Shown here: piece after piece, positions 37,495-45,950 of the stretch
How the letters are laid out: the number at the start of each line of letters is the position of its first letter
Numbering within the stretch: position 1 is the stretch's first letter
Assembly (NCBI RefSeq): GCF_002115755.1
Contig: NZ_JFKA01000005.1
Coordinates: 124,001 to 188,000 of the forward strand
Length of the DNA: 64,000 nt
Direction of reading: 5' to 3'
Source: Thalassospira mesophila
GTDB taxonomy: Bacteria > Pseudomonadota > Alphaproteobacteria > Rhodospirillales > Thalassospiraceae
The notes under the pieces: model-generated
Told to the model about the DNA's origin: nothing
Databases searched by the model: none
Seen by the model: only the letters and a program-made list of their open reading frames with translations
Position numbers and translations under genes: made by a program

Positions 37495-38661
37495 CTAACC
37501 AACCTGCGGAAATTCGCCGTCAATAAACGGGAATGTTTCGCCCACCGTCACCAGTAATTCGGGGAAGAACCCGTTAAAATGGGTTGCTAACGCATTGCTA
37601 TAAGCCCCGATATGGCCAAATTCGATCCAGTCGCCTTCGCGAATATCGGCTGGCAGGTTAACCGTTGCCGGTAGCACATCCATGTTATCGCAGGTTGGCC
37701 CGTAAATGGTGAATTCGAGGGTTTCTTCTGGGTCAAAATCACCATCAATGCGCATGGGACGCACCGGGAACCGCAAATTGCCAGTTACGGCTTCGGAAAG
37801 GCTGCCATAAATACCGTCATTGATAAAAAGCTGGTCTTCCTTGCGCAACTGAATTTGCGTTACCAGCGACACACCGCTTGAAACCAGTGCACGGCCCGGT
37901 TCACACATAAAGGTAATGTCAGGCATATCAAGCCAGCGAATGCAGTCCTTGATTTCATCCATAAACACATCAAGGTTTGGTCCGCGCTGGTTCATATACT
38001 GGCCAGGGAAGCCGCCACCAACATCGATGGAATGCAGTTTGACACCCGAAAAATCAATCACCTGACGGATCAGTTCTATCGCAATCCGATATCCGTTCGG
38101 GCTGGTACATTGCGAGCCAACATGGAAACACAAACCGGCTTTGTAGCCATAACTGTCAACTTTTTTAAGCAGTTCCGCTGCGGTCATCGGGCGAGCGCCA
38201 AACTTGGCCGACAAATTATAGGCCGCCCCTGCCGGGGGGGTCGCCAGACGCACATGGATGATGATGTCCGGGTCTTCATCGGTTTCGGCCCGAATTTTAT
38301 GCAGCTCATCCTCGGTATCGATCACGAAATGGCGAATGCCAAACACCCGATGCGCACTGCGAATGGCATCGCGGCTTTTGACCGGATGCATAAAATAGGC
38401 GTCCATGCCGGGAAACTGCCGCCGCACCAGCGCGATTTCTTCGGGTGATGCTGTGTCAAAATGGCGCACGCCACCTTCATGTAAATACCGCATAATTTCG
38501 GGATGCGGGTTACATTTCACCGCATATAGGACTTTGCCAGGAAAAATGTCGACAAACCGCCGCGCTGCATCGCGCAAAATGTCAGGGCGCAAACAATAAA
38601 CCGGATAAGACGGCTTAAGTTCCTTAACGACATCATAGGTCGTATCAAAATGGCGTGGCAT
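37495..38661 (-). CDS. Ornithine/lysine decarboxylase, PLP fold type III
   Basis: 388 residues of the Orn/DAP/Arg decarboxylase group 2 family. The PLP lysine is in YAVKCNPHP (Lys49); the PLP-phosphate loop is DVGGGFPGQ; and the C-terminal dimer-partner motif GPTCDNMDV carries the active-site Cys/Asp. The short length and GPTCD motif favour ornithine (or lysine) decarboxylase over diaminopimelate or arginine enzymes, so polyamine synthesis is likely. GGAGCC precedes ATG 38661, and the 5' region holds a 12-bp GC palindrome (38701-38712). Confidence 0.9.
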   Translation of the reverse strand: MPRHFDTTYDVVKELKPSYPVYCLRPDILRDAARRFVDIFPGKVLYAVKCNPHPEIMRYLHEGGVRHFDTASPEEIALVRRQFPGMDAYFMHPVKSRDAIRSAHRVFGIRHFVIDTEDELHKIRAETDEDPDIIIHVRLATPPAGAAYNLSAKFGARPMTAAELLKKVDSYGYKAGLCFHVGSQCTSPNGYRIAIELIRQVIDFSGVKLHSIDVGGGFPGQYMNQRGPNLDVFMDEIKDCIRWLDMPDITFMCEPGRALVSSGVSLVTQIQLRKEDQLFINDGIYGSLSEAVTGNLRFPVRPMRIDGDFDPEETLEFTIYGPTCDNMDVLPATVNLPADIREGDWIEFGHIGAYSNALATHFNGFFPELLVTVGETFPFIDGEFPQVG

Positions 38662-38794
38662 GGCTGGCTCCGAACATTCCAGAAAGTGAATAACATAAAC
38701 GCCCGCGCGGGCGGGCTGTTCCGGGGAAAGTTCCGGCGCGGCCCACCCTAACAAGCATCGTTCTAAAAGTCATGAACGATCACGCGCAAAGGGC

Positions 38795-38823
38795 TTGCAT
38801 TAGAACGACCGCCTCGCTAATTT
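38795..38823 (+). promoter_or_regulatory. Candidate promoter and operator upstream of aldehyde dehydrogenase
   Basis: TTGCAT and TAATTT with a 17-bp spacer, 82 bp before the GTG start. An inverted repeat CGTTCTAA (38759-38766) / TTAGAACG (38800-38807) has one half next to the -35 element, as an operator would. Confidence 0.45.
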
Positions 38824-38904
38824 GGTAAAACAATACCGAATAACCACTTAACCCGCTGCGCGACAAATGCGCGCACAAGACGGGTAAAAATCAGGGAGGC
38901 TTTC

Positions 38905-40392
38905 GTGCCTGTTGAAATGGAACTCGATCCGTTCGTTTTGGCCAAATCATTGTCTGGCGTTCACTTGATTGACGGCGAATTTGTCGCCCCGATTAATGGT
39001 AAAACATTTGACGTTTTAAACCCGGCAACCAACAAATCGATTGGTCACGCCGCCGAAGGCGATGCCGATGATGTTGAACGCGCTGTTGCGGTCGCCAAGG
39101 CGGCGCAAAAAGACTGGGCCCAGCGCCCGGCGCGCGAACGCGGCAAACTTGTTGCCGAATGTGGTCGCATTCTGAACCAGCATGTCGATGAACTAGGCAA
39201 GCTGATTGCCCTTGAATCGGGCAAGGCGCTCCGCACCGAAAGCCGGGTTGAAGCATCGGTTCTGGCCGACATGTTTGTGTTTTTCGGCGGGCTTGCATCG
39301 GAACTTAAGGGCGAGACCATCCCCTTTAACCCCAACATGATGACCCTGACTACCCGTGAGCCTGTTGGCGTGGTCGGTGCTATCATTCCGTGGAATGTGC
39401 CGTTGCTGCTTATGGCGATCAAGGTGGCACCCGCCCTTGTGGCGGGTAACAGTGTTGTCGTCAAATCGGCCGAAGACACCCCGTTTACCGTTTTGCGTGT
39501 TTGCCAGATCATGCAACAGATTTTGCCCAAGGGTGTTTTAAACATTCTTTCGGGCTTTGGCCCGGGTTGCGGCGGGCCGCTGGTGGCGCATAAGGATGTT
39601 AAAAAGGTATCGTTTACCGGGTCTGTTGAAACCGGGCGTATTGTTTACCGTGCGGCGGCGGAAAAACTGATCCCGGTCACACTGGAACTGGGCGGCAAAT
39701 CGCCAATGATCGTGATGGGCGATGCCGACATTGAAAAGGCCGTTGCCGGTGCCATTGGTGGCATGCGCTTTACCCGTCAGGGGCAAAGCTGCACCGCATC
39801 GTCGCGCATCCTTGTTCATGAAGACCTGCATGACGATTTCGTCGCCCGCCTGAAGGACAAGGTCAACAGCCTTAAAATGGGCAACCCACTGGATGAAGCA
39901 ACCGACATTGGCACCATTATCAATGCCAAACAACGCGCCAAAGTGTGCAATTACATTGAAATTGGCAGCAGCGAAGGGGCGCAAAAACACGAATTAAGTG
40001 CCCTGCCCGACGACCCGGAACTGGCCGACGGACAGTTTGTCCGCCCGGTTATTTTTACCGATGTCAAACACGATGCCCGCATTGCCCGCGAAGAAATTTT
40101 TGGCCCGGTCGCCTGCGTGTTCAAGTTTAAAACATTCGATGAAGCCATTGAACTTGCAAACGATAGCGACTTTGGCCTTGCTGCCACAGTCTGGACGACC
40201 GACCTTAAAACAGCGCTTGTTGCGACCAAACGGCTTGAAGCCGGTTTTGTGCAGGTAAACCAGAATTTGGTGGTTCAACCGAACCTGTCTTATGGCGGGG
40301 TTAAACTTTCGGGGCTGGGGCGTGAAGCATCGCTTGAAAGCATGCTGGAGCATTTTACCCACAAGAAAACCATCATCCTCAACATGGAATAA
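38905..40392 (+). CDS. NAD(P)-dependent aldehyde dehydrogenase
   Basis: 495 residues of the ALDH superfamily. PWN at about 162-164 binds the cofactor with the FTGS turn near 237-240; general base Glu261 is in LELGGKSP and catalytic Cys296 in GQSCTASSR. GTG 38905 is chosen because AGGGAGG lies 5 nt upstream. The N-terminal FVAPINGKTFDVLNPAT is typical of betaine/phenylacetaldehyde-type enzymes, but the substrate is not determinable. It stands alone between the decarboxylase and threonine ammonia-lyase, with its own terminator. Confidence 0.92.
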   Translation: MPVEMELDPFVLAKSLSGVHLIDGEFVAPINGKTFDVLNPATNKSIGHAAEGDADDVERAVAVAKAAQKDWAQRPARERGKLVAECGRILNQHVDELGKLIALESGKALRTESRVEASVLADMFVFFGGLASELKGETIPFNPNMMTLTTREPVGVVGAIIPWNVPLLLMAIKVAPALVAGNSVVVKSAEDTPFTVLRVCQIMQQILPKGVLNILSGFGPGCGGPLVAHKDVKKVSFTGSVETGRIVYRAAAEKLIPVTLELGGKSPMIVMGDADIEKAVAGAIGGMRFTRQGQSCTASSRILVHEDLHDDFVARLKDKVNSLKMGNPLDEATDIGTIINAKQRAKVCNYIEIGSSEGAQKHELSALPDDPELADGQFVRPVIFTDVKHDARIAREEIFGPVACVFKFKTFDEAIELANDSDFGLAATVWTTDLKTALVATKRLEAGFVQVNQNLVVQPNLSYGGVKLSGLGREASLESMLEHFTHKKTIILNME

Positions 40393-40418
40393 GGGAATAA
40401 CCGCCAGTTATTTTCCCG

Positions 40419-40455
40419 CCGGGTTGCATTGCAAAATGTGCAACCCGGTTTTTTT
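40419..40455 (+). terminator. Rho-independent terminator of aldehyde dehydrogenase
   Basis: CCGGGTTGC and GCAACCCGG form a 9-bp stem around an 11-12 nt loop, followed by seven T residues. Confidence 0.94.
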
Positions 40456-40753
40456 GTTGTTTGCTTGACCTTGACGGCGTGATCCGTAAAAGTGCCTGTG
40501 TATCGCTGAAAGTATCTGAAAGTATCTGGCACATGTCTAACGACGCCGACACCCTTTTGCCGCCCTGTTCCCAACCTTGTTTTACAGGTGCGGCTGCCAT
40601 GATGCTTATTATGATTACACGCACCATTTGTGCGCTGCGAATGTGAACCCTGTCATCTGCGGATGACAGGTCTGGTTTATCCCCGATTAACTCCCCACAT
40701 TCACACATGCTGTTTTTGCCTTGTTTGAAGGCAGAGCGCACAGGAGTCTGCAA
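40456..40753 (+). promoter_or_regulatory. Upstream region of threonine ammonia-lyase
   Basis: About 300 bp without a gene. It holds a tandem repeat of CTGAAAGTAT (40506-40515 and 40516-40525) and a perfect inverted repeat CCTGTCATC / GATGACAGG (40649-40670) with a TGCG centre, 84 bp before the ATG. The palindrome could be an operator or a short hairpin in the leader. Confidence 0.5.
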
Positions 40754-41974
40754 ATGGCTGTTTCCTATCACGATATCGTTCGCGCATCCCGCCTGCTTGA
40801 GGGCATTGTTAATAAAACACCATTGGTAAAATCCCTGACCCTGTCAAAGATTTGCCAAGCCGATGTTTATTTGAAACTTGAAAACCTGCAATATACCGCA
40901 TCGTTCAAGGAACGTGGCGCCTATGTCAAACTGGCCAGCCTGACACCAGAAGAACGTGCCTGCGGGGTTATCGCGGTATCGGCAGGCAACCATGCCCAGG
41001 GCGTTGCCTATAATGCCAAACGGCTGGGTATTCCCGCCACCATCGTCATGCCTGAAAACACGCCCTATACCAAGGTTCGCCACACCCGGTCACACGGGGC
41101 AGAAGTGGTGTTAAAAGGCACGGTATTGGCTGAATCGATGCAGGCCGCCCACGCATTACAGCAAGAACGCGGACTGACATTCGTTCATCCGTTTGATGAC
41201 GACCATATCATTGCCGGTCAGGGCACCGTCGGGCTGGAAATATTAAATGAAGGTGCCGATTTTGATACCGTGATTGTGCCGATTGGCGGCGGAGGCCTGG
41301 CATCGGGTATTGCGACCGCCATCAAGGCGCGGCGCCCCGATATTGATGTGATCGGTGTTGAAACCAAACTATATCCGTCGATGTATGAAGGTATTCACCA
41401 AAAAGAATTTACTGGCGGTGGTGTCACGATTGCAGAAGGCATTGCTGTTAAGCAGCCCGGCGGCAAAACGCTCGAAATCTGCAAGGAACTTCTCGACGAC
41501 ATTGTTCTGGTTGAAGAATCCGCCATTGAACGCGCGATCCAGATGCTGATTGAAATTGAAAAGACAGTCGTCGAGGGTGCGGGCGCAGCGCCGTTAGCTG
41601 CCCTGCTCGATCATCCCGAACGATTTACAGGCAAAAAAGTTTGCCTGATCATTAGTGGCGGCAACATCGATAGCCGGTTATTGGCCCAGGTTTTAATGCG
41701 CGGCATGGCCCGTGAAGGGCGCCTGGTCCGTATCCGTATTGAAATTCCCGATGTGCCCGGCGCACTGGCCCGGATCAGCACCCTGATCGGCAATGCCGAT
41801 GCCAACATTATTGAAGTTTACCATCAGCGCTATTTTTACGACATTCCGGCCAAACAGACCGATGTCGATATGGTTTTAGAAGTGCGTGACACGGCACATG
41901 CCCAGCAGGTAACCGATTATCTCAAGGAAAACGGTTATGGCGGGCGATTGCTCGGCAACACGTCGCTGGATTAA
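40754..41974 (+). CDS. Threonine ammonia-lyase with C-terminal ACT domain
   Basis: PLP enzyme that deaminates threonine (and serine) to 2-oxobutyrate and ammonia. 406 residues: catalytic domain with Lys52 in TASFKERGAY, the VSAGNHAQGVA loop and GGGGLASGIA (PLP phosphate), then a C-terminal ACT domain (about 325-406: RIRIEIPDVPGALARISTLI). One ACT domain and this length fit the short, often catabolic form; whether isoleucine or another effector regulates it cannot be read. ATG 40754 has AGGAG 7 nt upstream. Confidence 0.94.
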   Translation: MAVSYHDIVRASRLLEGIVNKTPLVKSLTLSKICQADVYLKLENLQYTASFKERGAYVKLASLTPEERACGVIAVSAGNHAQGVAYNAKRLGIPATIVMPENTPYTKVRHTRSHGAEVVLKGTVLAESMQAAHALQQERGLTFVHPFDDDHIIAGQGTVGLEILNEGADFDTVIVPIGGGGLASGIATAIKARRPDIDVIGVETKLYPSMYEGIHQKEFTGGGVTIAEGIAVKQPGGKTLEICKELLDDIVLVEESAIERAIQMLIEIEKTVVEGAGAAPLAALLDHPERFTGKKVCLIISGGNIDSRLLAQVLMRGMAREGRLVRIRIEIPDVPGALARISTLIGNADANIIEVYHQRYFYDIPAKQTDVDMVLEVRDTAHAQQVTDYLKENGYGGRLLGNTSLD

Positions 41975-42060
41975 CTTCTGATCCAAAACGCTGTTTGCAA
42001 ATATCAAAGCAATTTTCAGACAGCGTTCCTGATCATCTATGCGCTCAAACGGTTATCAGG

Positions 42061-42546
42061 TTAAAACCGAACCAGTTGGGCATAGGCACCGCCGTAATAT
42101 AACAAGGGATCGCCCGTTTCGCCCATTTCAACGGCGTTCACCTGCCCGACAATAATACTGTGATCGCCGCCATCATGGACGGCATGGCGAACACAGGAAA
42201 AAGTCGAAATATTACCAATCAGTGCCGGCATGCCGTGGCCATTATCGACAAAACCGGTTTCTTCCCAGCGATCTTCGATCGGGGAGGAAAACCTTTCGGC
42301 CAGATCTTTTTGCGAACTGCGCAGAACGTTAATACAAAAATGCTGAACATCGCCGGTAAAGACATCATGTGTCGCGGCATTGCGGGCAACAGAAAAAAGC
42401 ACCAGTGGCGGTTCCAGTGATACGGACGAAAATGAATTAATTGTAATCCCGACCTTCTGTCCAACCGTATTACGTGTGGTAACAACGGCAACACCAGTTG
42501 CAAACTGGCCTAGGCAATCCCGGAAATGTCGTGACGAGAAGGACAT
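42061..42546 (-). CDS. Flavin reductase family (FMN-binding) protein
   Basis: 161 residues of the flavin reductase/HpaC split-barrel family. Seen are RDCLGQFATGVAVVTT near the N-terminus, TINSFSSVSLEPPLVLFSVAR, CINVLRSSQKDLAERFS and the C-terminal DGGDHSIIVGQVNAVE then PLLYYGGAY. Such proteins supply reduced flavin to two-component monooxygenases, but no monooxygenase gene is adjacent. ATG 42546 begins MSFSSRHFRDCLG; a longer frame exists but lacks a ribosome site. Confidence 0.88.
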   Translation of the reverse strand: MSFSSRHFRDCLGQFATGVAVVTTRNTVGQKVGITINSFSSVSLEPPLVLFSVARNAATHDVFTGDVQHFCINVLRSSQKDLAERFSSPIEDRWEETGFVDNGHGMPALIGNISTFSCVRHAVHDGGDHSIIVGQVNAVEMGETGDPLLYYGGAYAQLVRF

Positions 42547-42797
42547 GTTCAAATTACAGCTTTCATTGTTGTTTAAGATCGGCGAAACCCGGAATAAAGC
42601 CACAGGAACATGGCGACAAATTCAAAAACTGTCAAATACTGACATAAATTGATTTGTAAACATGATGTTAACAACAATTTGAACTAATTGTATCATAGCG
42701 AGTGGGACTTTTGTTAAAAGGCACCACATAAACAATTGGGCGGAGCATTCCACCCAAACGGACAGGGCGGCCAGATCGTCGGCACAAGGGGTAGTAG

Positions 42798-43652
42798 ATG
42801 TTTCTGATCATTGGTTATGTGATTGTGATCGGTGCGGTTCTCGGGGGCTATTTGCCACATGGCAAATTTAGCGTCCTGATTCAGCCCTTTGAAATATTGA
42901 TCATTTTCGGTGCTGCCTTTGGCACGTTCCTGATCGCAAACCCGATGAGCGTTCTGAAACGCAGCATTTCATACACCATACGTGCCATGAAAGGTGCGAA
43001 GAAAAAACCAGCCTATCTGGAATTACTGGTTTGTCTGTATGCTGTGTTTCGTCTGGCGAAATCAAAGGGTGACCTTGCCCTTGAAAGTCATGTTGAAAAC
43101 CCCGAAAGCTCGTCCCTGTTCAACAACTTTCCCGGCGTCACGGCCGACCACCATGTCCTTGAATTCCTGTGCGATTATTTGCGCCTGCTAACATTAGGCA
43201 CCACCAATTCCTATGAGTTGGAAGCCGTGATTGATCAGGAACTTGAAGCCCATCACGAAGAAGATAATGTCGTCCCCGATGCCATTCAGGCCGTTGGCGA
43301 TGCCCTGCCCGGCCTTGGTATCGTCGCCGCTGTGCTTGGTGTGATCAACACCATGGGCTCGGTCACCGAACCGCCTGAAATTTTGGGCGAAATGATCGGT
43401 GCGGCCCTTGTCGGTACGTTTTTGGGTATTCTGGCATCGTATGGTTTTGTCGGTCCGACTTCAGCCATTATCAAGAAAACGCTGGATCAGGATGCGAAAT
43501 TCTATGTTTGCATGAAAGCCGCCCTGATTGGCCATATGCAAGGCTATGCCCCGCAGGTATCCGTAGAATTTGCCCGTAAAATCTTGCCTCCTGAAGTCCG
43601 TCCAAGCTTCAAGGAACTTGACGACGCCATTCAAAATGCTCCAACGGTTTAA
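42798..43652 (+). CDS. motA: Flagellar motor stator protein MotA
   Basis: Inner-membrane stator subunit forming the proton channel with MotB and pushing on FliG. 284 residues: two N-terminal helices (MFLIIGYVIVIGAVLGGYLP, FEILIIFGAAFGTFLIANP), a large cytoplasmic loop with charged residues, and two C-terminal helices with GLGIVAAVLGVINTMG and GTFLGILASYG; the conserved prolines in the PPEILG region and DALPG match the family. A purine-rich AAGGGG site precedes the ATG. It is 72 bp upstream of motB. Confidence 0.96.
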   Translation: MFLIIGYVIVIGAVLGGYLPHGKFSVLIQPFEILIIFGAAFGTFLIANPMSVLKRSISYTIRAMKGAKKKPAYLELLVCLYAVFRLAKSKGDLALESHVENPESSSLFNNFPGVTADHHVLEFLCDYLRLLTLGTTNSYELEAVIDQELEAHHEEDNVVPDAIQAVGDALPGLGIVAAVLGVINTMGSVTEPPEILGEMIGAALVGTFLGILASYGFVGPTSAIIKKTLDQDAKFYVCMKAALIGHMQGYAPQVSVEFARKILPPEVRPSFKELDDAIQNAPTV

Positions 43653-43724
43653 GAGATAAAGCGTTGGAAAAGCTCCGCCATATTTATGGCAATGCGTTTG
43701 TGTGCCGGGAAATGACAGTCTGAC

Positions 43725-44780
43725 ATGCCTGATATTGTAATCAAAAAAGTCAAAAAAGGCGGACATGGCGGCCATCATGGCGGGTCATGGAAAGTTGCAT
43801 ATGCCGACTTTGTAACCGCAATGATGGCGTTCTTTTTGCTGTTATGGCTGCTGAGCAGTTCGACAGATGAACAGTTGCACGGCATTTCCAATTATTTCGC
43901 ACCGGAATCAATTTCACAAAGCGAATCGGGTGCGGGTGGCTTGCTTGCAGGCACCAAACTTGCCGATTCAGGCGCAATGCGATCTGAAAACGGTGCGCCG
44001 GTTATTCAAATGGATATTCCGCCAAGCCCCGATGCCACAACCGTTGCAACCGAGACCAAAACAGAAACTGCCGAAGAAAAAGCCGCTAAAAAAGCCGAAG
44101 CCCAGGAAAAGAAAGAATTTGATGAAGCGGCAGATGATTTGAAAAAGGCGATGGAAAAATCGCCCGAACTTCAGGAATTGTCAAAAAACCTGCTGGTTGA
44201 ACAAACAGACGAAGGGCTGCGAATTCAAATCATCGATAAAGACGGCACATCGATGTTTCCCAGCGGCAGTGCGGATTTGCGCGACCATACAAAACTGCTG
44301 TTAAAGCAGGTTGCCCAGGCCATCACCGATATGCCGCAGGATATTTCCATTGAAGGTCATACCGATGCCGTGCCCTATTCGCTTGGCAACGGAACCTATA
44401 CAAACTGGGAACTGTCGGCGGATCGCGCCCTTGCAACACGCCGCGAATTGCAAATTGACGGCCTGCCGACAAAACGTTTCGGCAAGGTTTCGGGCGTTGC
44501 CGATACGGCACCCTTCATCAAGGATAACCCGAAAGATGAACGTAACCGGCGCATTAGCATAACCTTGCTGCGCGGCACCGGCAAGCTGACCCCGCTTGAT
44601 GCCCCGGCCAGCGACGACGCGGCACCTGGTACAGATGCTGATACAGGCACGGGCGGCATGAGCTATGGTTTCGAGCCCAAGGATACCGGGCGCACCGCGG
44701 GTACCAACAGCAGTTCGGGCAATATCGACCCTGATGCCCCCATTGAACGACCCACATTTTCAGTTCCGTCACGCAATTAA
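43725..44780 (+). CDS. motB: Flagellar motor stator protein MotB
   Basis: Partner stator subunit anchored to peptidoglycan. 351 residues: N-terminal cytoplasmic tail rich in histidine and glycine (KKGGHGGHHGGSWK), a single membrane helix with the proton-binding Asp28 in YADFVTAMMAFFLLLWLL, an alanine/glutamate-rich periplasmic linker (about 105-150), and the OmpA-like peptidoglycan-binding domain with IEGHTDAVPY and NWELSADRALATRREL. The low-complexity C-terminus after about 290 is long. Other flagellar genes are not in the window. Confidence 0.96.
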   Translation: MPDIVIKKVKKGGHGGHHGGSWKVAYADFVTAMMAFFLLLWLLSSSTDEQLHGISNYFAPESISQSESGAGGLLAGTKLADSGAMRSENGAPVIQMDIPPSPDATTVATETKTETAEEKAAKKAEAQEKKEFDEAADDLKKAMEKSPELQELSKNLLVEQTDEGLRIQIIDKDGTSMFPSGSADLRDHTKLLLKQVAQAITDMPQDISIEGHTDAVPYSLGNGTYTNWELSADRALATRRELQIDGLPTKRFGKVSGVADTAPFIKDNPKDERNRRISITLLRGTGKLTPLDAPASDDAAPGTDADTGTGGMSYGFEPKDTGRTAGTNSSSGNIDPDAPIERPTFSVPSRN

Positions 44781-44805
44781 CGCAGGAACGTCATAACGTT
44801 ATTTT

Positions 44806-44845
44806 GTCACAAGGCCCGGTCATACCCATGATCGGGCCTTGTGAC
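44806..44845 (+). repeat. Strong 18-bp inverted repeat after motB
   Basis: GTCACAAGGCCCG with GTCAT pairs with ATGAT and CGGGCCTTGTGAC (one G-T pair), loop ACCC. It starts 26 bp after the motB stop but has no T run on either strand, so it is not a textbook intrinsic terminator. It could be a transcript 3'-end stabiliser or a protein-binding palindrome. Confidence 0.75.
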
Positions 44846-44984
44846 CATTTGGCGTATCGCCACAAAACACATTATAAATGACCGATTGGCGCGAATGAAC
44901 GCGACAGCCACTTTAAAGTTTGCGTCGCGATGCCTACACTAGTTAAATAACAACATCACTTCAGGCACGGAAACCCAAATTCAC

Positions 44985-45713
44985 ATGACGGTCAATCAGC
45001 GGCGCCAGACACAGCATTATTTCATTACCGCCCCCATGCCCTGCCCTTATTTGCCCGGGCGGTTTGAACGCAAGCTGGTCACAGAACTGCGTGGCCCCGA
45101 AGCCAACAGCATTCATGACCTTTTGTCGCGTGCGGGTTTTCGACGCAGCCATTCGATTGCTTATTTACCCGCCTGTGGGGATTGCGATGCCTGTATCCCG
45201 GTGCGGGTCTGCGCGCAGGAATTTCAGGATCACCGGTCTTTTCGCCGGAACCGTGCCGCCAATGCCGACCTGACGCGTAAAATATTTGCCGCATCGGCCA
45301 CCCAGGAACAATACCGGCTGTTTTCCGATTATCAGGATGCCCGCCACGGTGATGGTGACATGGCGCGCATGGATACCCGCGATTACCGTGCGATGATGGA
45401 AGATACCACTGTTGATACGTCTATTTTTGAATACCGCACGACAGATGGCAAACTGATTGCCGTGGCTCTGGTTGACGCCCTGTCTGACGGACTTTCGGCT
45501 GTTTACAGCTTTTTTGACCCCAAAGAAGACCGGCGAAGCCTTGGCACCTTTATCATTCTCGATCTGATCGAAGAAACAGCCCGTTTGGGCTTGCCGTTTG
45601 TTTATCTGGGTTACTGGGTTCGCGATTGTCGCAAAATGGCATATAAAACCCGGTTCAAACCAATAGAATCGTTTCGCAACGGGCAATGGACCGTTCACAG
45701 CGCCGAGGATTAA
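44985..45713 (+). CDS. bpt: Leucyl/arginyl-tRNA-protein transferase (Bpt/Ate family)
   Basis: N-end-rule enzyme that adds leucine to N-terminal Asp/Glu (and oxidised residues) of proteins, marking them for ClpSAP degradation. 242 residues; conserved motifs are MPCPYLPGRFERKLVTEL, YLPACGDCDACIPVRV (cysteine cluster), and VYLGYWVRDCRKMAYKTRFKP near the C-terminus. This bacterial form belongs to the Bpt branch related to eukaryotic arginyltransferase ATE1. It follows motB after 200 bp on the same strand but probably has its own promoter. Confidence 0.94.
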   Translation: MTVNQRRQTQHYFITAPMPCPYLPGRFERKLVTELRGPEANSIHDLLSRAGFRRSHSIAYLPACGDCDACIPVRVCAQEFQDHRSFRRNRAANADLTRKIFAASATQEQYRLFSDYQDARHGDGDMARMDTRDYRAMMEDTTVDTSIFEYRTTDGKLIAVALVDALSDGLSAVYSFFDPKEDRRSLGTFIILDLIEETARLGLPFVYLGYWVRDCRKMAYKTRFKPIESFRNGQWTVHSAED

Positions 45714-45950
45714 ACGTTCCCGTCTTTCCATGATGGGTCATTTCCCCGCCAAAGCCCGCCTCAACCCTGAATACGCACATCATGCTGCGTAAAAACACTC
45801 AGGGCACTCAAAAAATATCCAAAAGTTTAGGTTTCAGGAACGATCGGCGGTTGCCTCCTATCCGCAACGACGATAATCTTTGAAGACGAAGTCGAAACAA
45901 GGCTTTGTAAAAAAATAAATTATCGATTGTTTGCTGGGAGGCTACAAACA

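Noticed and set aside
41987-42027. AACGCTGT/ACAGCGTT inverted repeat after threonine ammonia-lyase as a terminator
   Set aside because: The loop is 25 nt and no T run follows; too weak to call.
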